Source: Accumulibacter sp031732795
GTDB taxonomy: Bacteria; Pseudomonadota; Gammaproteobacteria; Burkholderiales; Rhodocyclaceae
Assembly: GCA_031732795.1 (NCBI GenBank)
Contig: JAVMKC010000091.1
Location: 3,927-67,926, forward strand
Length of the DNA: 64,000 nucleotides
Direction of reading: 5' to 3'
Part shown: positions 37,404 to 46,336 of the stretch, piece by piece
Numbering within the stretch: position 1 is the stretch's first letter
Layout: each line of letters opens with the position of its first letter
Position numbers and translations under genes: made by a program
The notes under the pieces: generated by a model
What the model was told of the DNA's origin: nothing
The model's input: the letters and a program-made list of their open reading frames with translations, nothing else
Database searches by the model: none

Positions 37404-38558
37404 CTATTGTTGTTTGAGATCCAGTTGTGTCAGATCGATCTGTTTGCGAGCGCCTCTGAGGCGTAACCAGAATTTGCGTCCCAGGTGTTTGCCCAACAGG
37501 ATGGTTGGCATTCTCAACCAATGGGATCGTACGTAAAGCAACCAACGGGCCATGGCCGATGATCGGCGCGGGTAGTCGGGATGATCGGGGAGCAAAGCCC
37601 GGCGGATCAAACACGTCATCAACGGCTTGATCGGCCAAGGTGGCGCCAATCGGTGGAGTTCTGACGATACGGCCGCCGGAATCGGTGTACCGAACAATTT
37701 TTGCATGTGGGTCAGTCCATAGTACAAAGGCCGTTGAAAACCCAATTGACAGGCGCGGGGAATGAGATCCCTCCAGAATCCGGGGTGCTCGGCAAAGTGA
37801 GTCAGCAGATCGTGAACATCGAGTAAATCCCGCAGGCGCAACCCCTCGTCGGGATCGCCTTCAAGAAACAAGTGCACCAGGGCGTGCAGCACCATGTCAG
37901 CGGGGGCGAGAATCTTCAACCGAGGATCGACGGCCAAGCTGCATGCGTCGGCGAACAATGGATCTGGATCCGAAGTCAGTCGACTGGTCTTGGGCAACAG
38001 GCGGTGATGAATGTCGATTTCCGTGCCTCGCTCGCGATGGCGCAAAGGCGGAATTTCATGCATCCACACCCGATAGTAACGGTCGTCGTAAGCGTCGATC
38101 TGGGTTCGAAACCAACCGCTTGCGAGCAGACGAGACTCTATTTCGGGGAGCCGGTTTTCCGGTACCAGCAGATCGACATCAGCGAAAATCCGCCCTGCCG
38201 CCGGAGGAAGCCCGGCCAGCAAGTAGCCACTACCTTTCAGCAGGATCAAAGATACGTCGATTCCTCGAAGTGCCCAGAGCAGACGATTGACTTCCCACGA
38301 CACCAGGGTCTTGCGATGCTCGATAACGTTACGCGTCGCCCGCAAATGATTGGCGGCACCTGTCGGGATTTGCCCGAGGTGTCCGCTGCTCGCCAGACTG
38401 ACTTCGATCCGACCGAGTACCCTGGCACGACGGGCGATCCGCAGCAGCAAATCCCACTCAGCGGTGTTCAAGGTCACCAACTTTTGCGGACTACGCAAGG
38501 CGGTTAACAGTAACTGTTGCGCCTGACGGTTTTTCGAAGCCGACTTATTCACTATCAA
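37404..38558 (-). CDS. nucleotidyltransferase family 5 protein (HPr-rel-A type cassette)
   Basis: 384 residues resembling the NTP_transf_5 family. The nucleotidyltransferase core has LLKGSGYLL at 106-114, the metal-binding DVDLLV at 127-132 and a third acidic motif EIDIHH at 180-185. The transferred group and target are unknown. Its start overlaps the upstream kinase gene by 14 nt, so the pair is translationally coupled. Genes of this kind occur together with PqqD-like and HprK-related proteins in several proteobacteria, which suggests a peptide or protein modification role; that is inference. It is convergent with rimO. Confidence 0.8.
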   Translation of the reverse strand: MIVNKSASKNRQAQQLLLTALRSPQKLVTLNTAEWDLLLRIARRARVLGRIEVSLASSGHLGQIPTGAANHLRATRNVIEHRKTLVSWEVNRLLWALRGIDVSLILLKGSGYLLAGLPPAAGRIFADVDLLVPENRLPEIESRLLASGWFRTQIDAYDDRYYRVWMHEIPPLRHRERGTEIDIHHRLLPKTSRLTSDPDPLFADACSLAVDPRLKILAPADMVLHALVHLFLEGDPDEGLRLRDLLDVHDLLTHFAEHPGFWRDLIPRACQLGFQRPLYYGLTHMQKLFGTPIPAAVSSELHRLAPPWPIKPLMTCLIRRALLPDHPDYPRRSSAMARWLLYVRSHWLRMPTILLGKHLGRKFWLRLRGARKQIDLTQLDLKQQ

Positions 38559-39492
38559 TTGACGATGGTTTGGACGAGTGCGGGCGGGTTGGATTCAGTT
38601 GGTCGAGGGCCGCAATCGCCTCGTCGAGATTGGAGTAGATCAATGTAAAGCACTCGCAATCGTGGACCATTTGCGTCACCAGGCGGAACGAAGTCTGGTC
38701 CAGGACATCGTAATTGAAAGCGTTCGTGGCAACCAGCAGAAAGGCTTGGCTCTTGACGATCGGTGTCAGGCTCAAGGGCGCATCGGCGATCCAGCGCGGA
38801 AAAATCAGCCAGCGTGCCTGGGCGCATTCTTGCGAACGGCGGATGCTCTCTACAGGCGGCTGGACATGCGCCACCGTGCCTTTGCGGGTGCCAAGAAACG
38901 AGGGTCCCATCACGGCGTTTGGGCGAAATTGACGGATCACCTCGATGGACTGGTTTTTCAGGGGAATGACTCGCGGTAACGGAAGCAGCCGGCCGTCTTC
39001 AGGGCGTACCAGACCGAATTCGTCGGAGAGCAGACGCCAACCGGAGTGGATCAGAGCGGTGCACAAAGTGGATTTGCCGTCGCCGGGTGAGGCGGGGAAT
39101 AAAATGGCTTGACCATTGCGTTCCACCGCCGCCGCATGAAGCATCAGCAGATGGTGGGCGCGGGTGGCTATGCACCAGTTGATTCCCCATTCAAGGGCTG
39201 GAAAAGCGTGATCGACGGCGTAGGGAGCAAAAGGAAAGTGACCGTCGAGGGCAAAACACGCTTGACGCCGCACCCAACGGCGCATACTTGGCGGGCTGGT
39301 GATTTGAATATGAAAATCAATTAATTGATTGGGCTGAGGCTGTGGGTACGGCGAATAGAGCGGGTAGGCGACACGGGAAAAGGCCGGCAGGTCGGAGTGA
39401 ATGCGTAGATTGAATGGCCCGAATTGAATACATAAGCCGACCCCCGACAAGCGTTCTGTAAATTCCCGCTGATCGAGGTCTCCGATGATCAT
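38545..39492 (-). CDS. HprK-related kinase (HPr-rel-A type)
   Basis: 315 residues related to HPr kinase/phosphorylase but without its full C-terminal signature. LHAAAVERNG precedes the P-loop ASPGDGKST at 134-142, and LSDEFGLV at 155-162 corresponds to the second acidic motif in HprK. The first 110 residues are family-specific. This fits the comparative-genomics family 'HprK-related kinase A'. No HPr gene is adjacent, so the phosphoacceptor is unknown. Its ATG overlaps the PqqD-like stop by ATGA; its end overlaps the nucleotidyltransferase gene. Confidence 0.8.
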   Translation of the reverse strand: MIIGDLDQREFTERLSGVGLCIQFGPFNLRIHSDLPAFSRVAYPLYSPYPQPQPNQLIDFHIQITSPPSMRRWVRRQACFALDGHFPFAPYAVDHAFPALEWGINWCIATRAHHLLMLHAAAVERNGQAILFPASPGDGKSTLCTALIHSGWRLLSDEFGLVRPEDGRLLPLPRVIPLKNQSIEVIRQFRPNAVMGPSFLGTRKGTVAHVQPPVESIRRSQECAQARWLIFPRWIADAPLSLTPIVKSQAFLLVATNAFNYDVLDQTSFRLVTQMVHDCECFTLIYSNLDEAIAALDQLNPTRPHSSKPSSIDSE

Positions 39493-39779
39493 TCAAGAGC
39501 AGTCTTGTCGTCTCCGCAGTCGAGCAAGCCGAGTTCTTCGAGTCGAGTTACTGCCAAGTCGAATTCTTCGGATCCCAGATCGTCTGCCATCAAACCGAGG
39601 CTTCTTGCCGTCCATTCTTTGACCGAGGCGGTTGGCAGAGAACCGCTTTCGATGCTGGCCAGGATCAAAGCGGAAGTTTCGTTGAAGACATGGGTTTCGG
39701 CTGACGAAGGCTGATAGACGAGATACAAATCGTCCCATTTTTGCCAAATCAACGTCTTGGCTGTTGGCAGTAAAACCAT
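39489..39779 (-). CDS. PqqD-like protein of HPr-rel-A type system
   Basis: 96 residues resembling PqqD, the peptide-binding chaperone fold (RiPP recognition element) that presents peptides to modifying enzymes. Seen: DDLYLVYQPSSAETHVFNETSALIL, the conserved turn after a short beta strand, and an acidic C-terminal helix (EEFDLAVTRLEELGLL). No PqqE-type radical SAM partner is present; the partner here is the kinase that follows with a 4-nt ATGA overlap. Together with the kinase and nucleotidyltransferase it forms a compact three-gene unit. Confidence 0.75.
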   Translation of the reverse strand: MVLLPTAKTLIWQKWDDLYLVYQPSSAETHVFNETSALILASIESGSLPTASVKEWTARSLGLMADDLGSEEFDLAVTRLEELGLLDCGDDKTALE

Positions 39780-39937
39780 TGAATGCTATCGGCCGTATGT
39801 CGCTTGTACAGTCAAAACCCGCCAATGTGGCGCAGTGCTCAGGTCAGTATAGCGCCAAATCCGCAGAAGTGACTTATAGCAGCAACCACCAAATAACGAC
39901 CGGCCGGGATTACAGAGCCTGCCGGCTCTTCAGACTG

Positions 39938-40390
39938 TTATACGAGAGAGTTGGCTGCCTGCGAGCTGAGAATGGCAACTGTACCGGTATAGGGAGCGCC
40001 GGTCGTCGGGTTTTTACAAGTGAATTCGCCGGTTCCCGTGGGAGTCACATTGATTTTCAGGGTTGGTTGGGTAAGAACCTTGGTTTGTCCGCTGGTCGGG
40101 TAGCTCGGACAGACAACGGCTTCGGGGGCGCAGATTTCGGTATCAGTGGCGGAGAAATTACCGGAGGTTGGAATTTCGACGATCCTGGCCCCCGTGCAAG
40201 AGGCGGCGGCCAGTGCGCCGCTACGCAAAGTCAGCACGACCGGAGCGAATGCTGCCGCGCCACGTACCAGACGACGACGCTTTTGGTCGGTCAACGACGC
40301 GCTGGTTGAGCGATCAGTCGATCCGGCTGACTGATCCGATGAGGCAACGGATGATTCAAATTTGTTGTCCATTGTTTTAATAATATTCAT
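39938..40390 (-). CDS. Tat-like secreted protein of unknown function next to the HPr-rel-A cassette
   Basis: 150 residues. A Ser-rich N-terminal tail is followed by a twin-arginine-like signal (KRRRLVRGAAAFAPVVLTLRS, ending ALAAASC), then a mature part of about 90 residues with Cys, Thr and Pro enriched (TGARIVEIPTSGNFSATDTEICAPEAVVC). Paired cysteines suggest disulfides. The ATG at 40390 follows GGAG with a 7-nt spacing. It lies 158 bp upstream of the PqqD-like gene on the same strand, so it is the likely first gene of the same operon and a candidate substrate of the cassette. I know no named family for it. A lipoprotein reading of AAASC is possible but the lipobox is poor. Confidence 0.65.
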   Translation of the reverse strand: MNIIKTMDNKFESSVASSDQSAGSTDRSTSASLTDQKRRRLVRGAAAFAPVVLTLRSGALAAASCTGARIVEIPTSGNFSATDTEICAPEAVVCPSYPTSGQTKVLTQPTLKINVTPTGTGEFTCKNPTTGAPYTGTVAILSSQAANSLV

Positions 40391-40767
40391 CAATTTTCTC
40401 CACACGCTCCGGAATGCGCGAAAAACTGCTGTTGGTGATCCAATCCAAATCTCAGTCAGCCCATTCTAGCGCTTGATAGGAGCCCAGCCTGCGAATTTCG
40501 TCACATTTGGTGATGAAAACGCGTGCCATACCGATTGTTAGAAAGTCAGTTTATATTAGCAATTGTCGTGCCAGATATGTTGGTGGAAAAATAGTGGTGA
40601 TAAATCATTTGTGTAAGCAAATTGTCAGTTGATTGCCATAGGCTGACCAGAAATAAGTGTAAAAGATTCCGACACTTCTGTCGAACAGGAGACTAGAACG
40701 GAGGAGACCGGCCGAGGGGCGTTGTCAACGCTAGGTAATACGCTTACCTGTCGGAGCCTGTGGCCGG
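40391..40767. other. 377-bp gap with an AT-rich stretch upstream of the secreted protein gene
   Basis: No gene seen. From about 40500 to 40680 the DNA is AT-rich and should contain the promoter for the minus-strand secreted-protein operon. On the minus strand TAGAAT near 40470 is a possible -10, with no good -35. A small hairpin (AAGTGT with ACACTT at about 40655-40677) lies farther on. Confidence 0.4.
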
Positions 40768-43350
40768 TTAAAGCTTCAACCGTTCGAGCAATTCTGTTTC
40801 AAGTTTGATGCGACTGGTCGTGTCGGCCAGATCGCCGCCGCTGATCAGAAATGTGTCCTCGACGCGCTCGCCGAGGGTCGAAATCTTGGCGGTATGCAGG
40901 TTGGCACCGTGGCTGGCTATGGTCATGGCGATGGTGTAGAGCAGCCCAGGACGATCGGCAGCATCGATTGATAAAACATAGTGTTGGCCTTTTTCGTCGG
41001 TTTCGATGGATACCACCGGTTGAATCGGGAAGTTTTTGACTTGCCGCGATAATCGGCCACTACCCGGAGCTTCAGGAGGAGTTTGTTGTACAAGGCGGTT
41101 GGTCAGTTCGTGTTCGATGATGGTGATCATCGAGCGATCACCGCCGCGATCGCTCAGATCGAGCAGATTGAAACTGTCCAACGCATAGCCATGGCGCGTG
41201 GTATGGATTTTTGCCTCCACGATCGAATACCCCGCGCGGCTGAAGTAACCCACGACCCGGGCGAATAAATCGCGTTGATCGCAGGTGTAGACCATCACTT
41301 CCAAACCGCCGCCTTGCGGGCTGACTCGAGCCTTGACCACCGGTTTTTCGACTTGCGTACGATAGTGCAGGGCGCGGGTGTGCCAGGCAATTTCTTCAGA
41401 GGAGTGGCGGAGAAAATAGACTGCGTCGAGTTGTTTCCACAGCCGTTCCTGTACCGCATCGGGCAAGGCGAAGTAGCGCAGCATGCGCAACGCCTGCTGC
41501 TGGCGATCTTCGATCAATCCCTGTTTGACCGGGACGACACCGCCGGAAAGCAACGTTCGGCAGGTGCTTCTGAAGAGTTGTTCGAGTAGCTGCCCTTTCC
41601 AGGCGTTCCACACTTTTGGGCTGGTCCCGCGAATGTCGGCAACGGTGAATAAATAAAGTGCCGTCAGGTGACGCTCATCGCCTACCAGTTGCGAGAAAGT
41701 GCAAATCACGTCGGGATCTGAAATGTCCTGTTTTTGCGCGACCGTCGACATCCGCAGGTGATGGCGAACCAGCCAGACGATCAGTTCGCTGTCTTCGGTG
41801 TCGACTCCATGGTCGAAGCAGAATTTCTCGACATCAACAGCCCCCAACTCCGAATGGTCGCCGCCACGACCTTTGGCAATATCGTGGAACAAGGCGGCGA
41901 TATAGAGCACCCATGGACGCGGGAAATCGGCAATCAACTCACTGCACAGCGGGTGTTCGTGGGTGAAGTCGGCGGCCATGAACCGCCGCAGATTACGCAA
42001 CACTTGCAGAATGTGCTGATCGACAGTGTAAACATGGAACAGATCGTGTTGCATCTGGCCGACGATCTTGCCGAAGTTGGGCAGATAACGGCCGAGCAAC
42101 CCGAATTGGTTCATCCGCCGCAATTCGTGGAGAACACCGCGCGGTTGTTGTAAAAGTTCGAGAAAACAGGCCCGATTGGCCGGATTACGTCGAAAATCGT
42201 CGTCGATGCGCGTGCGTGTGTGCCACAAGGCGCGCAGGGTCCGGGCGGTCATTCCATGCAACTCTGGATTCTGGGCCATGCGCAGAAAAGCGACGAGCAT
42301 CAAGTGCGGGTTGCGATTGAAAACCTCTTCATCGACGATATCCAACAAGTCGTTGGCCCTTTGGAAATGCTCATCGATGGGTTGCGGCGGCCACTCGGGA
42401 GCGGGAGAAATGGCGGCGCCGAGATTTTGGAGCAGGATGGTGTTGATCTGGGTGATTTCCTTGGCCGTCCGATAATACTTTTGCATGAACAGTTCGCTGG
42501 CACGTCGGGACGGCGTTGCCACCAAGCCAAACTGTGTCGCCAAGGCGGTTTGGTAATCGAACAGCAGTCGGTCTTCGCGCCGCCCGGTATGCAGATGCAA
42601 ACGAGTGCGCAGTTCCTGAAGAAAGACGACACAGCGTGACAGGGTTTCGGTTTCTTCAGGCGTGATCAGGCCGTGCGCGGCTAGTCCGGCCCAACTGCCG
42701 TCGAAGCCGGCCGCACGGGCAACCCACAGAATCATGTGCAGGTCGCGCAAACCGCCAGGCGCTTCCTTGCAATTGGGTTCCAAGCTGTAGGGCGACAGTT
42801 GAAAACGCAGATGGCGTTCCTCCTGCTCCTTGCGCTTCATCTCGAAAAACGCTGCCGGATCGAGGATTTTTTTGATTGTGGCGTTGAATGTCTCGAACAA
42901 CGAAACGTTTCCGGCCAGCAATCGCGTTTCCAGCAACGCGGTCTGTACGGTGATGTCATTGTTTGCTGCCTGGCACGATTCGTCGATGGTGCGAACGCTT
43001 GGCGCCACTTCCAGACCGATGTCGTAAAACAGCGCCACGGTCTGCTCGAGCCGCGCGGTCAGCGCCGTGTCAGGTGTATCGGGCAACAGGATCAACAGGT
43101 CGACGTCGGAAGACGGATACAGCTCGCCACGACCATAGCCGCCGACAGCGAGCAAGGCCAACGATGAGGGAAGTTCCAGGGCCTGCCACAGGTCGCAGAA
43201 GACATCGTCGATCAATTGGCAGCGGTCACGGAGCAGACGGGCGGCATCGCCTTCCGCTAAATAACGTTCCTTGATTGCCCCCTGGCCGGTTTTGATTCGT
43301 GGTCTCAAGCCGGCGATCAATGACTCACGGTTCAGCGCCGGCTCCATCAT
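40768..43350 (-). CDS. glnD: bifunctional [protein-PII] uridylyltransferase / uridylyl-removing enzyme
   Basis: Glutamine sensor that uridylylates or deuridylylates PII to control nitrogen metabolism. About 860 residues: nucleotidyltransferase GGYGRGELYPSSDVDLL near the start, a central domain, HD hydrolase (LFHDIAKGRGGDHSELGA), and two C-terminal ACT domains. The start is taken at ATG 43350, whose ATGA overlaps the map stop; an upstream in-frame ATG at 43380 lies inside map. No glnB or amtB is adjacent. Confidence 0.95.
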   Translation of the reverse strand: MMEPALNRESLIAGLRPRIKTGQGAIKERYLAEGDAARLLRDRCQLIDDVFCDLWQALELPSSLALLAVGGYGRGELYPSSDVDLLILLPDTPDTALTARLEQTVALFYDIGLEVAPSVRTIDESCQAANNDITVQTALLETRLLAGNVSLFETFNATIKKILDPAAFFEMKRKEQEERHLRFQLSPYSLEPNCKEAPGGLRDLHMILWVARAAGFDGSWAGLAAHGLITPEETETLSRCVVFLQELRTRLHLHTGRREDRLLFDYQTALATQFGLVATPSRRASELFMQKYYRTAKEITQINTILLQNLGAAISPAPEWPPQPIDEHFQRANDLLDIVDEEVFNRNPHLMLVAFLRMAQNPELHGMTARTLRALWHTRTRIDDDFRRNPANRACFLELLQQPRGVLHELRRMNQFGLLGRYLPNFGKIVGQMQHDLFHVYTVDQHILQVLRNLRRFMAADFTHEHPLCSELIADFPRPWVLYIAALFHDIAKGRGGDHSELGAVDVEKFCFDHGVDTEDSELIVWLVRHHLRMSTVAQKQDISDPDVICTFSQLVGDERHLTALYLFTVADIRGTSPKVWNAWKGQLLEQLFRSTCRTLLSGGVVPVKQGLIEDRQQQALRMLRYFALPDAVQERLWKQLDAVYFLRHSSEEIAWHTRALHYRTQVEKPVVKARVSPQGGGLEVMVYTCDQRDLFARVVGYFSRAGYSIVEAKIHTTRHGYALDSFNLLDLSDRGGDRSMITIIEHELTNRLVQQTPPEAPGSGRLSRQVKNFPIQPVVSIETDEKGQHYVLSIDAADRPGLLYTIAMTIASHGANLHTAKISTLGERVEDTFLISGGDLADTTSRIKLETELLERLKL

Positions 43351-44168
43351 GGCTGGACGCTGGTCTGGTTGCCGATCCATCCGGGTTTCGCTGGTGTCGC
43401 GTCGGAAGCGGTCAGCACTTCATAACCGGTTTCGGTAACCAGCACCGTGTGCTCCCATTGCGCCGACAGACTGTGGTCTTTGGTAACCACGGTCCAGCCA
43501 TCGGAGAGTGACTTGATTGCCGCGCGACCAGCGTTGATCATGGGCTCGATGGTGAATATCATGCCGGCCTCGAGGCGGACGCCGGTATGCGGTCGTCCGT
43601 AATGAAGAACCTGCGGTTCTTCATGAAAGCGGCTGCCGATTCCGTGACCGCAGAATTCCCGGACCACCGAATAGCCGGATTTTTCGGCATGTTGCTGAAT
43701 TGCATGGCCGATGTCGCCGAGATGAGCTCCGGCCCGGACCTGGACGATGCCCAGCCAAAGGCACTCGAAAGTGATTTCGCAGAGACGTTTGGCTTGCAGA
43801 GAAACCTCGCCGACCTGAAACATGCGGCTACTGTCACCGTGATAGCCGTTCTTGATCACCGTCACATCCAGATTGACGATGTCGCCTTGTTTCAATGGCC
43901 GGTCACCAGGGACGCCATGACACACCTGATGGTTGACCGACGCACAAATCGATTTCGGATAGGGCTGATAACCCGGTGGCGCATAATTCAAGGGAGCTGG
44001 AATGCTTTGCTGCACGTTGACCATGTAGTCGTGACATAGTCTGTCGAGCTCGCCGGTGGAGATGCCTGCCTTGACGTATGGCGTGATGTAGTCGAGCACT
44101 TCAGCTGTCAGACGACCGGCGAGACGCATGGCTTCGATGGCTGACGGGGATTTGATCGGAATGCTCAT
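43347..44168 (-). CDS. map: type I methionine aminopeptidase
   Basis: Removes the N-terminal Met from nascent proteins. 273 residues of the pita-bread fold with all five metal ligands visible: Asp in NLDVTV, Asp in GDSSRMF, His in CGHGIG, Glu in IEPMI and Glu in WEHTV. It is transcribed divergently from rpsB, as is usual in beta- and gammaproteobacteria, and co-translated with glnD. Confidence 0.97.
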   Translation of the reverse strand: MSIPIKSPSAIEAMRLAGRLTAEVLDYITPYVKAGISTGELDRLCHDYMVNVQQSIPAPLNYAPPGYQPYPKSICASVNHQVCHGVPGDRPLKQGDIVNLDVTVIKNGYHGDSSRMFQVGEVSLQAKRLCEITFECLWLGIVQVRAGAHLGDIGHAIQQHAEKSGYSVVREFCGHGIGSRFHEEPQVLHYGRPHTGVRLEAGMIFTIEPMINAGRAAIKSLSDGWTVVTKDHSLSAQWEHTVLVTETGYEVLTASDATPAKPGWIGNQTSVQP

Positions 44169-44299
44169 GCGCTTGATAAGAGACCTGTGGACAAAGAGAA
44201 AAGAGAATAAAGGAAGCCCCGGATCAAGGCAATTTTATCGTTCGCATAGAAAATGTGGGTTGCCCTGATGGAGAGAGGGTATTTTCTCGCGATACGGAA

Positions 44300-44329
44300 T
44301 TGAAATCGGTCGGTGTTTGATGGTAGCAT
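44300..44329 (+). promoter_or_regulatory. candidate rpsB promoter
   Basis: -35 TTGAAA (44300-44305), 18-bp spacer, -10 TAGCAT (44324-44329). It would give an rpsB leader of about 170 nt. Confidence 0.5.
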
Positions 44330-44436
44330 GCCGAGCTTTTGTTGACTCCAGTCGGCGAAATTTACGCGCATCCTCGTGATGCGCACGACGGGCGGTTTTG
44401 CCTGTCGATTACGCACATTCGCCGGTTCAAGGGTGT

Positions 44437-44456
44437 CTGTCGTGACTGCACGACAG
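44437..44456 (+). promoter_or_regulatory. strong hairpin in the rpsB leader, candidate S2 autoregulatory structure
   Basis: CTGTCGTG (44437-44444) pairs perfectly with CACGACAG (44449-44456) around an ACTG tetraloop, 50 nt upstream of the rpsB ATG. rpsB-tsf leaders are known targets of autogenous control by S2, and this is a plausible site. Whether it resembles the known leader motif needs a covariance search. Confidence 0.5.
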
Positions 44457-44506
44457 GCTTAGCGTGGCGAATGGTGGTCCAACCCTGATAAAGAAAGTGA
44501 ATACGT

Positions 44507-45253
44507 ATGTCCACCACAATGCGGCAGATGCTCGAAGCCGGTGTCCATTTCGGCCATCAGACACGTTTCTGGAATCCGAAAATGGCGCCTTATATTTTCG
44601 GCGCGCGCAACAAGATTCATATCGTCAATCTCGAAAAAACGCTGACCAAGTACAACGAAGCGATGAACTTCGTTCGGAAATTGTCGGCTAACAAGGGAAC
44701 GATTCTCTTCGTCGGCACCAAGCGTCAGGCGCGTGAAATCATGGCTGAGGAGGCCGGCAGGTGTGCCTCGCCATTCGTTGAGCAGCGCTGGCTGGGCGGC
44801 ATGTTGACCAATTTCAAGACGATCAAGCAGTCGATCAAGCGCCTGAAAGAAATGGAAAGCATGTGCGAAGACGGCTCTCTCGACCGTCTCGGCAAAAAAG
44901 AAGCGCTGATGATTACTCGCGAGCTTGACAAGATGCATAAGTCGATTGGCGGGATCAAGGATATGGCGGCCCTTCCCGATGCTCTGTTTGTCGTCGATGT
45001 CGGCTATCACAAGATCGCCATCACCGAGGCCAACAAGCTTGGCATTCCTGTGGTTGCGGTGGTCGATACCAATCATTCGCCCAATGGCGTTGATTACGTC
45101 ATTCCAGGTAATGACGACTCTTCGCGGGCGATTCGCCTCTATGCGCGTGGCGTTGCCGATGCGGTTCTTGAGGGCCGCAGCCAGTTCGTCGAGGAAATCC
45201 TCGATGCCGTATCCGGAGACGAGTTCATCGAAGAAGAAAGCGGCGACGCCTGA
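44507..45253 (+). CDS. rpsB: 30S ribosomal protein S2
   Basis: 248 residues of the S2 family, starting MSTTMRQMLEAGVHFGHQTRFWNPKM, with the coiled-coil insertion (FKTIKQSIKRLKEM) and the conserved GIPVVAVVDTNHSPNGVDYVIPGNDDS. It begins the rpsB-tsf-pyrH-frr cluster. The start follows GAAAG at about the normal spacing. Confidence 0.98.
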   Translation: MSTTMRQMLEAGVHFGHQTRFWNPKMAPYIFGARNKIHIVNLEKTLTKYNEAMNFVRKLSANKGTILFVGTKRQAREIMAEEAGRCASPFVEQRWLGGMLTNFKTIKQSIKRLKEMESMCEDGSLDRLGKKEALMITRELDKMHKSIGGIKDMAALPDALFVVDVGYHKIAITEANKLGIPVVAVVDTNHSPNGVDYVIPGNDDSSRAIRLYARGVADAVLEGRSQFVEEILDAVSGDEFIEEESGDA

Positions 45254-45386
45254 AAGTCGCGCTTCTTGTGAAGTGGATGTGGGTGGCGAGGTCGAATCTT
45301 CGACCAGGAGCCGACCTGTCTTGATGATGCGTAAAGAAATGAATTGCAGCCGGGAAATCCGGCAGTTTTAGCAAGTGGAGAAAGAA

Positions 45387-46304
45387 ATGGCGGAAATCAC
45401 CGCGGGTATGGTCAAAGAACTGCGCGAAAGAACCGACGCGCCGATGATGGAATGCAAGCGTGCTTTGACCGAAGCTTCAGGCGATATGGACAAAGCCGAG
45501 GAAATACTCCGGGTCAAACTGGGTTCCAAAGCCAGCAAGGCGGCCAGCCGGATCACTGCCGAAGGAATGGTGGCGATTGCCCGCGCGAACGATGATAAAG
45601 TCGGTTCGCTGATCGAAGTGAACTGTGAGACCGACTTCGTCGCCAAAAATGACGAGTTCATCAAGTTGGCCAACGATTGTGCCTCGTTGGTGGTCGATCG
45701 GGCACCCGTCGATGTCGCGTCGCTGGCGACTTTGTCTCTGGGCGATGGGACGGTCGAATCGACGCGGACGGCGTTGGTTGGCAAGATCGGCGAGAACATT
45801 TCGGTGCGTCGATTCGTTCGCCTGGAGGCACAGGGCCGATTGGCGTCCTACATCCATGGCGGGTCAAAAATTGGCGTACTGGTCGACTACATCGGCGGTG
45901 ACGAACAACTGGGCAAGGATCTGGCGATGCATATTGCCGCAGCCAAGCCCAAGTCCCTTGATGCGAGTGGTGTCTCGGCGGAACTGATCGATAGCGAGCG
46001 GCGCATCGCCATCGAGAAAGCACGCGAGGCCGGCAAGCCGGAGACGATGATCGACAAAATCGCTGATGGCTCGGTGCAGAAGTTTTTGAATGAAGTCACC
46101 TTGCTTGGGCAGGTATTCGTCAAAGCGGAAGATGGGAAGCAGACGGTGGCGCAATTGCTCAAAGCCAAGAGTGCTACGGTAGCCGGCTTTGCCCTGTACG
46201 TTGTCGGTGAAGGTCTGGCCAAACGTTCGAACGATTTCGCCGCCGAAGTGGCGGCGCAAGCCGCGCAAGCTGCCGCCAAGACGGACCCTGATTCCGCTTC
46301 CTGA
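45387..46304 (+). CDS. tsf: elongation factor Ts
   Basis: Guanine nucleotide exchange factor for EF-Tu. 305 residues beginning MAEITAGMVKELRERTDAPMM (the EF-Ts signature region), with TDFVAKNDEF for EF-Tu contact. ATG 45387 has GGAG upstream at 45376-45379; an in-frame GTG at 45375 overlaps that site and is rejected. A small hairpin (GGTCGA with TCGACC at 45290-45305) lies between rpsB and tsf. Confidence 0.97.
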   Translation: MAEITAGMVKELRERTDAPMMECKRALTEASGDMDKAEEILRVKLGSKASKAASRITAEGMVAIARANDDKVGSLIEVNCETDFVAKNDEFIKLANDCASLVVDRAPVDVASLATLSLGDGTVESTRTALVGKIGENISVRRFVRLEAQGRLASYIHGGSKIGVLVDYIGGDEQLGKDLAMHIAAAKPKSLDASGVSAELIDSERRIAIEKAREAGKPETMIDKIADGSVQKFLNEVTLLGQVFVKAEDGKQTVAQLLKAKSATVAGFALYVVGEGLAKRSNDFAAEVAAQAAQAAAKTDPDSAS

Positions 46305-46336
46305 TCGAGATATAACACGCCGAAGGAGTTCGCCCG

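Larger units (their letters stand above)
44169..44506. other. 338-bp map-rpsB divergent regulatory region
   Basis: No gene. It holds a candidate rpsB promoter (44300-44329), a GCGCAT-type hairpin at about 44367-44385, and a strong hairpin at 44437-44456, all upstream of rpsB on the plus strand. On the minus strand it must also carry the map promoter, which I could not identify with confidence. Confidence 0.5.
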
